The translations under genes and the position numbers were made by a program. DNA of 64,000 nt from contig JANYGZ010000050.1 of assembly GCA_025362235.1 (NCBI GenBank), forward strand, positions 1 through 64,000, in the 5' to 3' direction. Source of the stretch: Ferruginibacter sp. (GTDB lineage Bacteria > Bacteroidota > Bacteroidia > Chitinophagales > Chitinophagaceae). The notes under the pieces are model-generated. The model ran no database searches, was not told where the DNA came from, and was given only the letters and a program-made list of their open reading frames with translations. This document shows positions 1 through 8,524 of the stretch, in pieces (the stretch's first letter is position 1; every line of letters begins with the position of its first letter).

Positions 1-534
1 TGTAGATGTTAGGTTATATTTACCAGGATCATTACTACTTGTAGGCCCGGGTATAATATCTGCTACCATGTTAGTATTCCCTGGGGTGCCATCTGTTCTC
101 CATAATTCACTGCCTTCAGCAGCAGTAGCGGCAATAAAATAAACATATCCGTTAAGCAAAGTCATTCCATTTGATGCTGATGTGCTGCCAGCTGCGCCAG
201 GCACAATATCTTTTATAATTTGAGTGCCTGCACTTGTACCATCGCTTATAAAAATTTCGGCACCCTCAGCAGCTGTAGAACCAGCAAAAATATATTTACC
301 ATTAAGCACTACTCCGCCCGAATCAAAGATTGTTGGACTCAATTGAAAAGTACCAGCAAGGGTTGCATCTGTTATCCAAAGGGTTTTGTCAACAGCAGAA
401 ACTACAATTGCTAAATTGTTATTCAATAATGCTGCCGGTTGTAAACTGGCGTTATTATTTATTTGTGTAACCTGGGCTTTTGAAGTGAGTGCAAGCAGTG
501 AAAGCGTAAGTACAAATAGTAAAAGCTTTTTCAT
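1..534 (-). CDS. ELWxxDGT-repeat secreted protein (3' end outside window)
   Basis: The frame is open from an ATG at 532-534 to the window edge (178 codons, no stop). Residues 1-20 form a Sec signal peptide ending SKA-Q. Degenerate ELWxxDGT-type repeats lie near residues 51-61 (TLWITDATLAG), 93-103 (EIFISDGTSAG) and 143-152 (ELWRTDGTPG), each followed by a hydrophobic stretch and a D-I-x-P-G motif. Proteins of this type in Bacteroidota are usually long, exported, and end in a type IX secretion sorting domain; that end lies outside the window. Probable role: extracellular or surface protein of unknown function. The repeat identification is firm; the T9SS export is inference. Confidence 0.8.
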   Translation of the reverse strand, partial: MKKLLLFVLTLSLLALTSKAQVTQINNNASLQPAALLNNNLAIVVSAVDKTLWITDATLAGTFQLSPTIFDSGGVVLNGKYIFAGSTAAEGAEIFISDGTSAGTQIIKDIVPGAAGSTSASNGMTLLNGYVYFIAATAAEGSELWRTDGTPGNTNMVADIIPGPTSSNDPGKYNLTST

Positions 535-972
535 AATTCAATATTTTTAATAATGATTGGTTCATTAAATAGCAACAGATGCCTGTTGTTTGTAAAAACA
601 TTGCAGCTTCAGAAGTTCTTATTGATAATTACAGGATATAGTTTTATTGGCGTTTGTATTCAATTAAAAAAAGAGGCTTAGAGGTAGGGTACAGTAAAGT
701 AAAAGTACAGTACAGGTTAATTGAATCAATCTCTTATAAATATAAAAAAAGAATTGCTTAAATGCAAATTAAAATATTGTTATGCTTATGTGAGGGAGTT
801 TCGGCATAGTAGTAGCCGTTCAAATTTACAAGGAAAGGGAGGTTTTTTTGTGAGGCAGGAGTATAGTTGCAGAGATACAATCTGTTTCTATTAAATCTTA
901 TTTGCCATGGCATAAAACAAAACAGTTACACCAATTAAGGTATAACTGTTCTGCTTTATTAATCTACCTGCT
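535..972. other. Intergenic region
   Basis: About 440 bases without a convincing gene. It contains the upstream region of the minus-strand ELWxxDGT gene and, at 921-950, a hairpin that probably terminates the TonB receptor gene. A small CAACAG/CTGTTG hairpin lies near 573-588. Nothing else recognised. Confidence 0.6.
921..950 (-). terminator. Probable intrinsic terminator of the TonB receptor gene
   Basis: Arms of 12 bases (921-932 and 939-950) pair with one mismatch around a 6-base AATTAA loop. On the minus strand the hairpin is followed by a T-rich tract (TTGTTTTATG). It lies about 20 bases beyond the stop of the gene that ends at 973. Confidence 0.65.
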
Positions 973-3615
973 CTATTGAACTCCTTCAGTAGCATTGGAT
1001 TCTCCCTTAGTTGTTTTACGTTTAAATAGGGAAGCATCAATTTTACCAAAACGATAGCTAAGGGTTAACCTAACCATTGGCGGGTCACGCCAGCGGTCGT
1101 AGCTTTGTGTAAAGTATTCGCTGCTTGAATATTGAGCGCTTACACGTGTTTTGAAAATATCAGTTACACTAAGTGTTACAGCTGCAGCATTGTTTTTTAA
1201 GAAACTTTTTTTAACGGCAAGGTCTATTCCCCATGATGGTAAAATATATCCCTGCGACGAGCTTTGTGCACCACCCATTCCAGGACCACCAAAACCAGGA
1301 TTGTTGTTACTTACCGGCAGGTTTGTTTTAGATTGATACAATGCACTAAACTGAATAGCAAATTGAGAAGGCAGTTTAAAATTACTGTTGAATTTAGCAA
1401 ACATGCTCCACAAAGCTGACTGGTCAATCGTAGTTAACACACCGGTATTCACTTTTGAATTGTATACATTTACATTGGTACTTATATCCCACCATTTGTT
1501 TAAAATATTAGTTGAGGTTACTTCTGCACCCGCAGAATAACTTGAGTTGGCATTGATATATGTATTTATCAACACGGACTGGCCCGTTATGGGGTTCTCT
1601 CCCGGTATTAAGTAACGGGTAATTAAATCTGTAGTGTATTTGTAATATACAGAACCCAGTATGCTGTTATTGCCCTTAAAAGTTTTTAAGTATGATAACT
1701 CAAAGGATTGGGTAAACTCAGGAACAAGATTAGGATTACCACGGGTGATATTTAGCGGATCAGTAAAATCTGTATAAGGAATTAGTTGAAAAAAGTTAGG
1801 TCTGTTAATACGGCGGCTATAACTTAATTGTACCTCTTGTTTGCCGGCCAATTGCTGAGTTAAAAAAACTGAAGGGAATAAGCTTATGGGATAGCTGTTT
1901 CCAAAATTTTCATTTGTGCTGGCTAATCTGCCTGAGTAGTCAGAACTCTCGGCACGCAACCCTAATTTATAACTGAAATCTTTAATACTGCTGCTGATAG
2001 TTGCATAACCAGCATATATATTGTCTGAATTGCTGTAATCACTGTTGGCACTAGGCAGCAATACATATGCAGAATCAATATAGGTATAGTAGTCGTTGTA
2101 ATTTTCCCTATTACGAAGTGCAACCCTTAAGCCTGCTTCCAACTTAGTTAGTTTACTAAATGGGTTTACATAATCTGTTTGAATAACTATATTTCTATCG
2201 TTACCGGTACCAATTGATTTTTGAAGATTGGTATTGGTAATAGTAGTATTGTCACTACCAAAATAATTGGTAGTATAAAAAGAGCTGTTAGTCGATTTTC
2301 CGCCAAAAAAATTGGCGTCAAGAGTTAATTCTTCGCCTTCTTTTGGAAAAAGATGCTTCATTCCAAATACAAGGCCCTGGCCGTTAAATTCCCGGTCACT
2401 TGAGGTAATACGTTCACTTGAATAACTTCCTTTTTGGGCAGTGTTTAAACTGTCAGTAATAATATCAATATTTCCATTATTTCCAAACTTGCCATGCACC
2501 CTGATGCCTGTTAGTGTTAAAGTTGTTCTGTTGGAAACAAGATAATCAAGACCGAATTTGGCAAACAAAAAACCACCATTTGATTTACTGTAACCATTTT
2601 GATTAATATATGTTTGTGGGCTGTCTAAGTTCATACGATCTGTTATACTGGTAGTAACACTTTTATTTTGGTTACCATTTACAGACATGTTAAAGTTTAC
2701 TTTATTTTGACGAAAACTAAAATCGCCACCACCATTAAGAGCTCCGTACTTATCAACACCGGCCCTTACATTACCATTATAACCTGTCTTTTTATTTTTC
2801 TTTAAAACAATATTTAATATGCCCGCACCGCCGCCAGAAGCATCGTATTTGGCAGAAGGATTTGTAATTACTTCTACACTTTCAATTGCATCGGCAGGTA
2901 TCTGGTCAAGCGTAAGAGTAGTGGGCCTGCCATCAACTAATAATTGAGGTGCACTGTTCCGTAGGGTTATGTTACCGTCAATATCAACATTTACAGAAGG
3001 TACATTGCGCATTACATCAATACCGGTACCACCGGTGCTCATAATGTTTTTTTCCACATTAAATATTTTTTTATCTGCATTTAAACGAATAGAAGATGTT
3101 GGCGCTGTAATGATAACATCCTGTAATTGTTTTGCATCAGGGGTTAATTTTATATTGCCCAGATCTTTATCAAATGAGGGCATTCCACTACCACCAAATG
3201 AAGGCATTCCGCCGCCAGCCGAAGGTGCTGCACCTGCTGCAGGTTTAGCCGCACCAGGCGACATTTTTGGAAAAAATGAAATAACCTGTTCGTATAGTTT
3301 ATACCCACTGTTGCTTACTTTTAATTTAAGTTCTCCCCTTAGTGGGAGTTCTTCAAAATTAAAATCGCCATTGCTTTTAGTAATCAATCCTTTTACCAAA
3401 ACTTCTTTCATTTTTTTGGTAGTAGAATCCATTTTATTGCGCATAAGCATTACAGATGCTCCGTTTATTCCTTTGCCATCAGCATCTGTCAATTTACCAT
3501 ATACATGTCCTACATTTCCGCCACCCATGCCTCCTTGTGGCATACCGCCAGGCATTTGTGCATACCCGGTAATTGCAGTAAGGGCAACAACTATTAGTAA
3601 AAGTATCTTTTTCAT
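973..3615 (-). CDS. TonB-dependent receptor / outer-membrane beta-barrel protein with CarboxypepD-reg domain
   Basis: 880 aa. Signal peptide 1-19, a carboxypeptidase-regulatory-like beta-sandwich at about 36-115, a TonB plug-like domain at about 165-280 (LQDVIITAP ... GTGIDVMRNVPSV ... LLVDGRP ... IESVEVITNPSAKYDASGGGAGILNIVLKK), then a long C-terminal barrel of the outer-membrane-protein-beta-barrel type that replaces a classical TonB receptor barrel. Low-complexity Met/Gly/Pro stretches sit just after the signal peptide, around 120-150, and near residue 790. The substrate is unknown. A LytTR two-component pair lies immediately upstream on the same strand, which could regulate it (inference). 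A TAnnTTTG -7 box lies about 20 bases before the ATG and a hairpin terminator follows the stop. Confidence 0.88.
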   Translation of the reverse strand: MKKILLLIVVALTAITGYAQMPGGMPQGGMGGGNVGHVYGKLTDADGKGINGASVMLMRNKMDSTTKKMKEVLVKGLITKSNGDFNFEELPLRGELKLKVSNSGYKLYEQVISFFPKMSPGAAKPAAGAAPSAGGGMPSFGGSGMPSFDKDLGNIKLTPDAKQLQDVIITAPTSSIRLNADKKIFNVEKNIMSTGGTGIDVMRNVPSVNVDIDGNITLRNSAPQLLVDGRPTTLTLDQIPADAIESVEVITNPSAKYDASGGGAGILNIVLKKNKKTGYNGNVRAGVDKYGALNGGGDFSFRQNKVNFNMSVNGNQNKSVTTSITDRMNLDSPQTYINQNGYSKSNGGFLFAKFGLDYLVSNRTTLTLTGIRVHGKFGNNGNIDIITDSLNTAQKGSYSSERITSSDREFNGQGLVFGMKHLFPKEGEELTLDANFFGGKSTNSSFYTTNYFGSDNTTITNTNLQKSIGTGNDRNIVIQTDYVNPFSKLTKLEAGLRVALRNRENYNDYYTYIDSAYVLLPSANSDYSNSDNIYAGYATISSSIKDFSYKLGLRAESSDYSGRLASTNENFGNSYPISLFPSVFLTQQLAGKQEVQLSYSRRINRPNFFQLIPYTDFTDPLNITRGNPNLVPEFTQSFELSYLKTFKGNNSILGSVYYKYTTDLITRYLIPGENPITGQSVLINTYINANSSYSAGAEVTSTNILNKWWDISTNVNVYNSKVNTGVLTTIDQSALWSMFAKFNSNFKLPSQFAIQFSALYQSKTNLPVSNNNPGFGGPGMGGAQSSSQGYILPSWGIDLAVKKSFLKNNAAAVTLSVTDIFKTRVSAQYSSSEYFTQSYDRWRDPPMVRLTLSYRFGKIDASLFKRKTTKGESNATEGVQ

Positions 3616-3635
3616 CTTTTTAAATTATTTGTACA

Positions 3636-3643
3636 CAAATCTA
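3636..3643 (-). promoter_or_regulatory. Candidate Bacteroidota -7 box (TAGATTTG)
   Basis: On the minus strand TAGATTTG matches the TAnnTTTG consensus exactly, about 20 bases before the ATG at 3615. I do not see a good -33 TTTG at the usual distance, so this is a candidate only. Confidence 0.4.
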
Positions 3644-3853
3644 TCATGGGGTATTGAGTGTTCTTTGTAAATGAGATAAGCAGGTAAAATGTTGCGACGA
3701 AATGAACAATCGAGCTAAAGTTGTTACAATTATTATGGCGTACAAGGGAAAATTATATGGAAGAAATAAATTCAGAATGGTATTAAACTGGCAGGAATGC
3801 TAAATGCTTTAAAGGCATTATACCAAATGAATAAATTACTTGCACAAAATGTG

Positions 3854-4555
3854 TTATAATTTGCCGGTAAGTGCAGCTATGCTATTCCGGTAATTATCGC
3901 TTACAGGTAGTTCCAGCGTATCAATATACACACTGGATTTACGGACAGCAGTAATAAATGCGATGGAGACAATATAAGATTTATGAATGCGCATAAATGC
4001 AGTTGCCGGTAATTGATCTTCAATTGTTTTCATTGGCATACGTGTAACCACGGGCCTTTGCGAGCTTTTAAGGTGAATTTTTATATAGTCTTTTAATCCT
4101 TCTATATATACAATATCTACAGTAATTATTTTCACAAGACTATAATCTACATTCACAAAAAAATAGCCGGCATCATTGGCTAATTTAGGTTGTTTTTTTA
4201 AATCGAATAATTCTTTGGCTTTGTTACAGGCATTTATAAAACGATCCAGCGAAACAGGTTTTACCAGGTAATCTGTAACATTAAGGTCAAACCCCTGTAA
4301 TGCATATTTTTCGTAAGCAGTAATTAAAATAATCATCGGCTTTACTGTCATACTTTGTATAAACTGTAAACCTGTTAGCCCGGGCATTTGTATGTCTAAA
4401 AAAATCAAATCAATTGGTTGCTGTTCCATTATTTTCATAGCTTCTAATGGATTGTCGCATGACACAACCAGTTGCAGGTAAGGCAATTTACTAATATTGT
4501 CTTCCAGCAATTCCAGCGCTAATGGTTCATCATCTATGGCTATGCAACGTATCAT
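3854..4555 (-). CDS. LytTR-family response regulator
   Basis: 233 aa. The N-terminal receiver domain (1-120) has the acidic pair D8-D9, phosphoacceptor D54 (FLDIQMPG) and conserved K99 (YLVKP). The C-terminal LytTR DNA-binding domain is at about 135-233 (IVYIEGLKDYIKIH ... FMRIHKSYIV ... LPVSDNYR). It starts with ATGA overlapping the stop of the sensor kinase gene by 4 bases, so the two are translationally coupled. It would be phosphorylated by that kinase and bind DNA as a LytTR regulator. The target is unknown; the TonB receptor gene directly downstream is the obvious candidate. Confidence 0.93.
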   Translation of the reverse strand: MIRCIAIDDEPLALELLEDNISKLPYLQLVVSCDNPLEAMKIMEQQPIDLIFLDIQMPGLTGLQFIQSMTVKPMIILITAYEKYALQGFDLNVTDYLVKPVSLDRFINACNKAKELFDLKKQPKLANDAGYFFVNVDYSLVKIITVDIVYIEGLKDYIKIHLKSSQRPVVTRMPMKTIEDQLPATAFMRIHKSYIVSIAFITAVRKSSVYIDTLELPVSDNYRNSIAALTGKL

Positions 4556-5604
4556 GAAGCCAGGTTTATTTGTAGTTCAACAACAAACATACCTTCTTTT
4601 TTGGTAATTTGCAGGGTATGGTGGTTGGGGTATAATAAATTCAATCTTCTTTGTACATTTGCTAATCCTATGCCACTCGCTTTATCTTTTATTTCTACGG
4701 ATGAAGGATTGTATTTATTGCTAACCATAAAGTTCACCATATTTTTTTCTGCTTTTAATACAATGTCAATTTGTGGTTGTTCTATCATTCCGGTGCCATG
4801 CTTAAAAGCATTTTCTACAAATGGTATCAGCAGCATAGGTTCTATATCATACAATCTATCTGCAGGGTGCATAGTTACATTGATAATCACTTTCTTGCTA
4901 AAGCGCTGCTGTTGCAGGTCAATATAACTTTGCAGATAATCAGTTTCTTTTTCAAGCGATACTTTTTCTTCATCCGTTTCGTAGAGCATGTAACGCATTA
5001 ATGAAGACAGTTTGATAAGTGATGGCTCTAAAAGATCAGATTGTTTACGGGCCAGCGCAACCATATTGTTGAGCACATTAAACATAAAGTGTGGGCTTAC
5101 CTGGGAGCGCAACAATGATAATTCTGTTTTTAAATTTTCGTTTTCTTTTTCTTTGGATAGTTTATCCGAAATTATTTTATCTCTGATGGTTTTGTATGCA
5201 ATGCTGCAGGCCAATATAAATATAAAGATGAATGTACAAAAGAACAGGTGTTTTCTAAAGTCGTTCCACTTAAATACTTCTTGAAACGAAATAATTAAAG
5301 ACCAGTAAATAAGTACATAAACACTAAAACAAACCAGCACTAAAAAGATGTAAAGGGAATATTTTTTTTTATACAGTAAATGGGGTATCAGCAACAGGGC
5401 GTTCATGTAAAAAAAACTAATCAGCATCAGGTCGCTGATGCGAAAAATTATAAATTTAACGGGTGGGTCATCATGCTCCGGGTGAACGGGCTGGTTGGGG
5501 TTGCTTGGCGACCTAAGTAAATAGGGAAGCGAAAATAATAGTACCCATACTGCTACATGCCCCAGTATAGTTATCCATTTTCTTTCATACCATGCCTTTT
5601 TCAT
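4552..5604 (-). CDS. Sensor histidine kinase of the LytS/YehU (His_kinase) type
   Basis: 350 aa. Four membrane segments at about 12-30, 50-76, 83-108 and 118-138, a short coiled linker (150-168), then a His-kinase domain with the phosphoacceptor in QVSPHFMFNVLNN (H172), an N-box in IPFVENAFKHG (N265) and a glycine box near 311-323 (ASGIGLANVQRRL). The absence of a large periplasmic loop suggests it senses something in or near the membrane. Partner of the LytTR regulator that overlaps its 3' end. The signal is unknown. Confidence 0.93.
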   Translation of the reverse strand: MKKAWYERKWITILGHVAVWVLLFSLPYLLRSPSNPNQPVHPEHDDPPVKFIIFRISDLMLISFFYMNALLLIPHLLYKKKYSLYIFLVLVCFSVYVLIYWSLIISFQEVFKWNDFRKHLFFCTFIFIFILACSIAYKTIRDKIISDKLSKEKENENLKTELSLLRSQVSPHFMFNVLNNMVALARKQSDLLEPSLIKLSSLMRYMLYETDEEKVSLEKETDYLQSYIDLQQQRFSKKVIINVTMHPADRLYDIEPMLLIPFVENAFKHGTGMIEQPQIDIVLKAEKNMVNFMVSNKYNPSSVEIKDKASGIGLANVQRRLNLLYPNHHTLQITKKEGMFVVELQINLAS

Positions 5605-5908
5605 ACCGCCAAATTAAGGGATACTTTACATTAAATTAAGCTAATAGGTAAATGTTGCGACGAAGCGGAGTTTTTTTGATACCAAATTGTGGGGAAAAGG
5701 AAATATAGGCTATAATGCTCCATAATTTTAGCCAAATTATGGGGCAACCGATATTAGAGAAAGATTGAAAAACGAACAATTTTTTGTTGAAATCATAATG
5801 TACTGCAAAAGAAAGAAATAACAATATTATTTTTTTGTTACCATTTGAAATTGTGAAAAACTCGTATCGTATTTTGTTAATTCCTTTTATAGATTTGTAA
5901 AAAAAACC
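5605..5908. other. Intergenic region between divergent genes
   Basis: About 300 bases upstream of both the sensor kinase (minus) and the small plus-strand gene at 5909. A TAGATTTG (-7 type) lies at 5890-5897 on the plus strand, very close to the ATG at 5909. A minus-strand ORF in the middle (5636-5824) has no family features and is not called. Confidence 0.5.
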
Positions 5909-6124
5909 ATGCTTGTACAGAAAGAAGAAAACCTGCTCTTTAATGCTCAGTATTATAATCAGGAAAAATTTTTAGATGTAGATACAAAGCGCAAAATAAA
6001 AATGCATCTGTCAGATATTAATGATACTATTACAGAAGATGATATAAAAAATGTAAAAACAGATATTGACAGTATCTTATCATCAAATGAAGCTATTACA
6101 AAACTCCGCCTGGACAATTTTTAA
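5909..6124 (+). CDS. Small hypothetical protein (71 aa)
   Basis: I do not recognise it. The product is hydrophilic, rich in Asp, Asn and Lys, has no signal peptide or membrane segment and would be mostly helical. Support for it being real: a -7-type box just upstream, a clean ATG start, no competing gene on the other strand, and a hairpin followed by GTTTT about 40 bases after the stop. It stands alone between the LytTR kinase and the end of the nos operon. Confidence 0.5.
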   Translation: MLVQKEENLLFNAQYYNQEKFLDVDTKRKIKMHLSDINDTITEDDIKNVKTDIDSILSSNEAITKLRLDNF

Positions 6125-6166
6125 ATTTATCATTTCTTAGCGCTAATTTCAATTGCATAGTGATAA

Positions 6167-6185
6167 TTATTGCGGATTGCAATAA
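6167..6185 (+). terminator. Candidate terminator between convergent genes
   Basis: TTATTGC (6167-6173) pairs perfectly with GCAATAA (6179-6185) around a 5-base loop and is followed by GTTTTC on the plus strand. The short stem makes it a weak terminator for the small gene at 5909-6124. Confidence 0.4.
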
Positions 6186-6216
6186 GTTTTCAGGTCATTT
6201 AAATAGAATCGGATTT

Positions 6217-6603
6217 TTATAAATGGTCAATTTCCTTTAAAATTTTTATCTGTATTACAGTAGATATACTCAGGGCTCTTTGCTTTGCAAGGGTTGCGGT
6301 AGTTCCTTCAAACCACTCATCTACTGTTTGTGAAAATAGTTTATTCCATTGATTGAAATGGGCGGAGGTAAGGAGTACCACCCTGTTGAGGTGCTGATGT
6401 ATTTCCACCGGGTTACCATTATAGTTTCCGGTATAAAAAAGCACATTCTCCCAAAAGTCAAACATTGCCGGAAAATGTTTTTCCCAGTTTACTTTGGCTA
6501 TATCATTAAAAATATAGCCAATCGTTTCATCTGTTTTTACCTTGTCATAAAAACTCCTGATTAATAATTCAATATCGGCACGGCTTTCAATATCTTTTTT
6601 CAT
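6217..6603 (-). CDS. Group III truncated haemoglobin
   Basis: 128 aa from the ATG at 6601-6603. A longer frame begins at 6657 but would overlap the hemerythrin gene by 46 bases, whereas the inner ATG leaves an 8-base gap and a normal globin length. Features of the group III (C) family are FYDKV near residues 18-22, W40-x-x-H43, FW near 50-51, a candidate proximal histidine at H69 or H71, and HF-x-x-W (82-86). Globins of this group bind haem and are linked to NO or oxygen chemistry. As the last gene of the nos operon it is likely to scavenge or sense NO made during N-oxide respiration (inference). Confidence 0.82.
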   Translation of the reverse strand: MKKDIESRADIELLIRSFYDKVKTDETIGYIFNDIAKVNWEKHFPAMFDFWENVLFYTGNYNGNPVEIHQHLNRVVLLTSAHFNQWNKLFSQTVDEWFEGTTATLAKQRALSISTVIQIKILKEIDHL

Positions 6604-6611
6604 GGTAGTTA

Positions 6612-7046
6612 TTAAGCCAGTAACGGTTGTAGTTTTTGTAACATTTCTTCTGGACAATGCTGTTGAATTAGCGGAAACAAAACCCTTTCCTCTTTACGGA
6701 TATGTGCATCCAGTTCGTTCCCAAGCTCATTTAAAACAGCTTCAGGGTCATAGGCTTCTGCTAAAGAAAGAAATAAACCCTTTAGCAGCTCATGTTCATC
6801 TATAATTTCTTTGGACAATGTTGCAATGGAAGGATGTATTCCTTTTACTTTTTTCAACAGCAACTCTTCTTTTTTAAAATGTCCTTTCAATTCATTGTTG
6901 AAAAAATTGGTGCTGTACTCAACTTTATCCACTATTGTAGTAGGTAAATCTTTATATACCGGTGCATTCCTTTTGATCAGTTGAGCCAGTATTAAAGCCC
7001 CATGATGTTCCCTCGATAGGGGCGCCAGTGATTCATGTCTTTTCAT
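6612..7046 (-). CDS. Hemerythrin-like (HHE) domain protein
   Basis: 144 aa, a single four-helix hemerythrin-like domain. Candidate di-iron ligands are H14/H15, H56 and E60 (GHFKKEE), H85 (DEHE), and H115 and E119 (AHIRKEERVLFP). No signal peptide, so cytoplasmic. It begins one base after the nosY stop and is followed 8 bases later by the truncated globin, so it belongs to the nos operon. Family members bind oxygen or NO at a non-haem di-iron centre; NO handling fits the context. Distinct from the RIC protein at 16130, which has the extra N-terminal cysteine domain. Confidence 0.85.
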   Translation of the reverse strand: MKRHESLAPLSREHHGALILAQLIKRNAPVYKDLPTTIVDKVEYSTNFFNNELKGHFKKEELLLKKVKGIHPSIATLSKEIIDEHELLKGLFLSLAEAYDPEAVLNELGNELDAHIRKEERVLFPLIQQHCPEEMLQKLQPLLA

Positions 7047-7047
7047 A

Positions 7048-7815
7048 TTACAAATCTTTACGGTTAAATTTCCTGGCAGATATCCAGGCTGGAAGTGCTA
7101 TCCATAAAGCTAATACAAATACCGCGATTATCATACCATAGGTTTTCCCGAAAAAATCGTTGAAAACTGCACCTGTATAGCCCATTAGAGCCGACACATC
7201 CATTTTTAGCAATACTAGTATCCTGCTTAAATCAATAGGATTAAAGGCACTAATGCCAATCATTATTTTCTCCATTGGATAATCAGCAAATTGAAATAAT
7301 AAAAATAATACTAACCCATCAAACAATAAAGAAAAATACAGCCACAATAAAATGGTAACACCAATGCCCTTTGCTTTATCCCTTGTTTGTACCGTTGCCA
7401 GTAAAGCAATGGCAACAAAAATTACTGTTAAAAACAAACCCACTATCAGCATTGTGATACCGGTTGCGCTAAACTCATATAGCATTACCGGAATACCTAC
7501 TCCAATAAAAAATGCCAATGCCAATGAAAAGGCAAGACCGGCGAATATGCTTAGCCAGATTGTTTTTCTTTTTAAAGGCTGGCTTACCAGCAATTCTAAA
7601 AATTCTGCACTGTTGTATACATAGATTGCAGCAAATAAAATGCTCACCAACGGTACAATAATTAACACTATGTTCAGTAAACTTAATAATCCCTTGGCAT
7701 TATTATCTTCAAGGTTAAAAATGCTGAATGACAGTAATAGCAGGAATATCGTATAGGCTACCACAATCTTATTGCGCAGAATATCGATTATTACATATTT
7801 AATTATTTTTTTCAT
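7048..7815 (-). CDS. nosY: NosY-type ABC transporter permease
   Basis: 255 aa with six hydrophobic segments (about 11-32, 38-65, 90-112, 118-143, 150-176 and 228-248). It belongs to the ABC-2/NosY permease family. It overlaps the nosF gene by 17 bases, as expected for partner subunits. NosFY with NosD is needed to assemble the copper-sulfide CuZ centre of nitrous oxide reductase, probably by supplying sulfur. The identification rests on topology and position in the nos operon. Confidence 0.88.
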   Translation of the reverse strand: MKKIIKYVIIDILRNKIVVAYTIFLLLLSFSIFNLEDNNAKGLLSLLNIVLIIVPLVSILFAAIYVYNSAEFLELLVSQPLKRKTIWLSIFAGLAFSLALAFFIGVGIPVMLYEFSATGITMLIVGLFLTVIFVAIALLATVQTRDKAKGIGVTILLWLYFSLLFDGLVLFLLFQFADYPMEKIMIGISAFNPIDLSRILVLLKMDVSALMGYTGAVFNDFFGKTYGMIIAVFVLALWIALPAWISARKFNRKDL

Positions 7816-8524
7816 TACCTGTTTTTAGCATTACTGATGCAATGGCTTTTGATAATTTTTCCTGCCCGGTATCTGCTCTTAAATCGCCGATTGATTTATG
7901 GAAAATTAATTTCCCTTCCTGCATATAAATTACCTGTGTTACCAAATCATCCAGTTCACTTAATATGTGCGATGTTATCAAAATCAGTTTTCCGTTCGCT
8001 TTTTCTGCAATAATCTTATCCTTTAATATTTCAGCAGCTACGGGGTCAAGCCCAGCGGTTGGTTCATCTAATATTAATACAGCAGGGTTAAATAAAAATG
8101 CGAGAGCAGCACTTACTTTTTGCCTGGTACCACCCGATAAAGTCCGCATGCGTTTATCCAGCAATTTATCCAGTTCAAATTTTTTTATCAGGTCTTCATC
8201 AATTGCAGTATTTTTTTTATTGCGGATATCTTTCATCATATCCAGCACTTGCCCAATAGTCATATTGTCGGGATAGCGGCCTATCTGGGGCATGTAACCA
8301 ATATCTGCCCGGTACTGCCATTCGTGTAAAATATTTTTTCCATTAACTGTTATAAAGCCACTGTTGCAAACAACCATTCCCAAAATACATTTGATGAAAG
8401 TTGTTTTACCACTGCCATTGGGCCCAATTAAAGCAATACACTCGCCCTTGTTGCAGGTAACGCTTACATTGTCCAGTGCTTTTAATTTCCCAAATTGTTT
8501 GTTGATATTGTTGGCTATAATCAT
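7799..8524 (-). CDS. nosF: NosF-type ABC transporter ATPase
   Basis: 241 aa. Walker A GPNGSGKTT (34-42), Q-loop Q80, signature LSGGTRQ (129-135), Walker B VLILDEP (149-155) and H-switch near 186 are all present, so it should be an active ATPase. It overlaps nosD by 4 bases (ATGA) and nosY by 17. It energises the NosDFY complex used for maturation of nitrous oxide reductase. Confidence 0.93.
   Translation of the reverse strand: MIIANNINKQFGKLKALDNVSVTCNKGECIALIGPNGSGKTTFIKCILGMVVCNSGFITVNGKNILHEWQYRADIGYMPQIGRYPDNMTIGQVLDMMKDIRNKKNTAIDEDLIKKFELDKLLDKRMRTLSGGTRQKVSAALAFLFNPAVLILDEPTAGLDPVAAEILKDKIIAEKANGKLILITSHILSELDDLVTQVIYMQEGKLIFHKSIGDLRADTGQEKLSKAIASVMLKTGNEKNN

Noticed and set aside
2969-3670. 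Long plus-strand ORF (233 aa)
   Set aside because: Entirely antisense to the TonB receptor N-terminus and upstream region; no family features.
5636-5824. Minus-strand ORF of 62 aa
   Set aside because: AT-rich intergenic translation with no signal, domain or start context.
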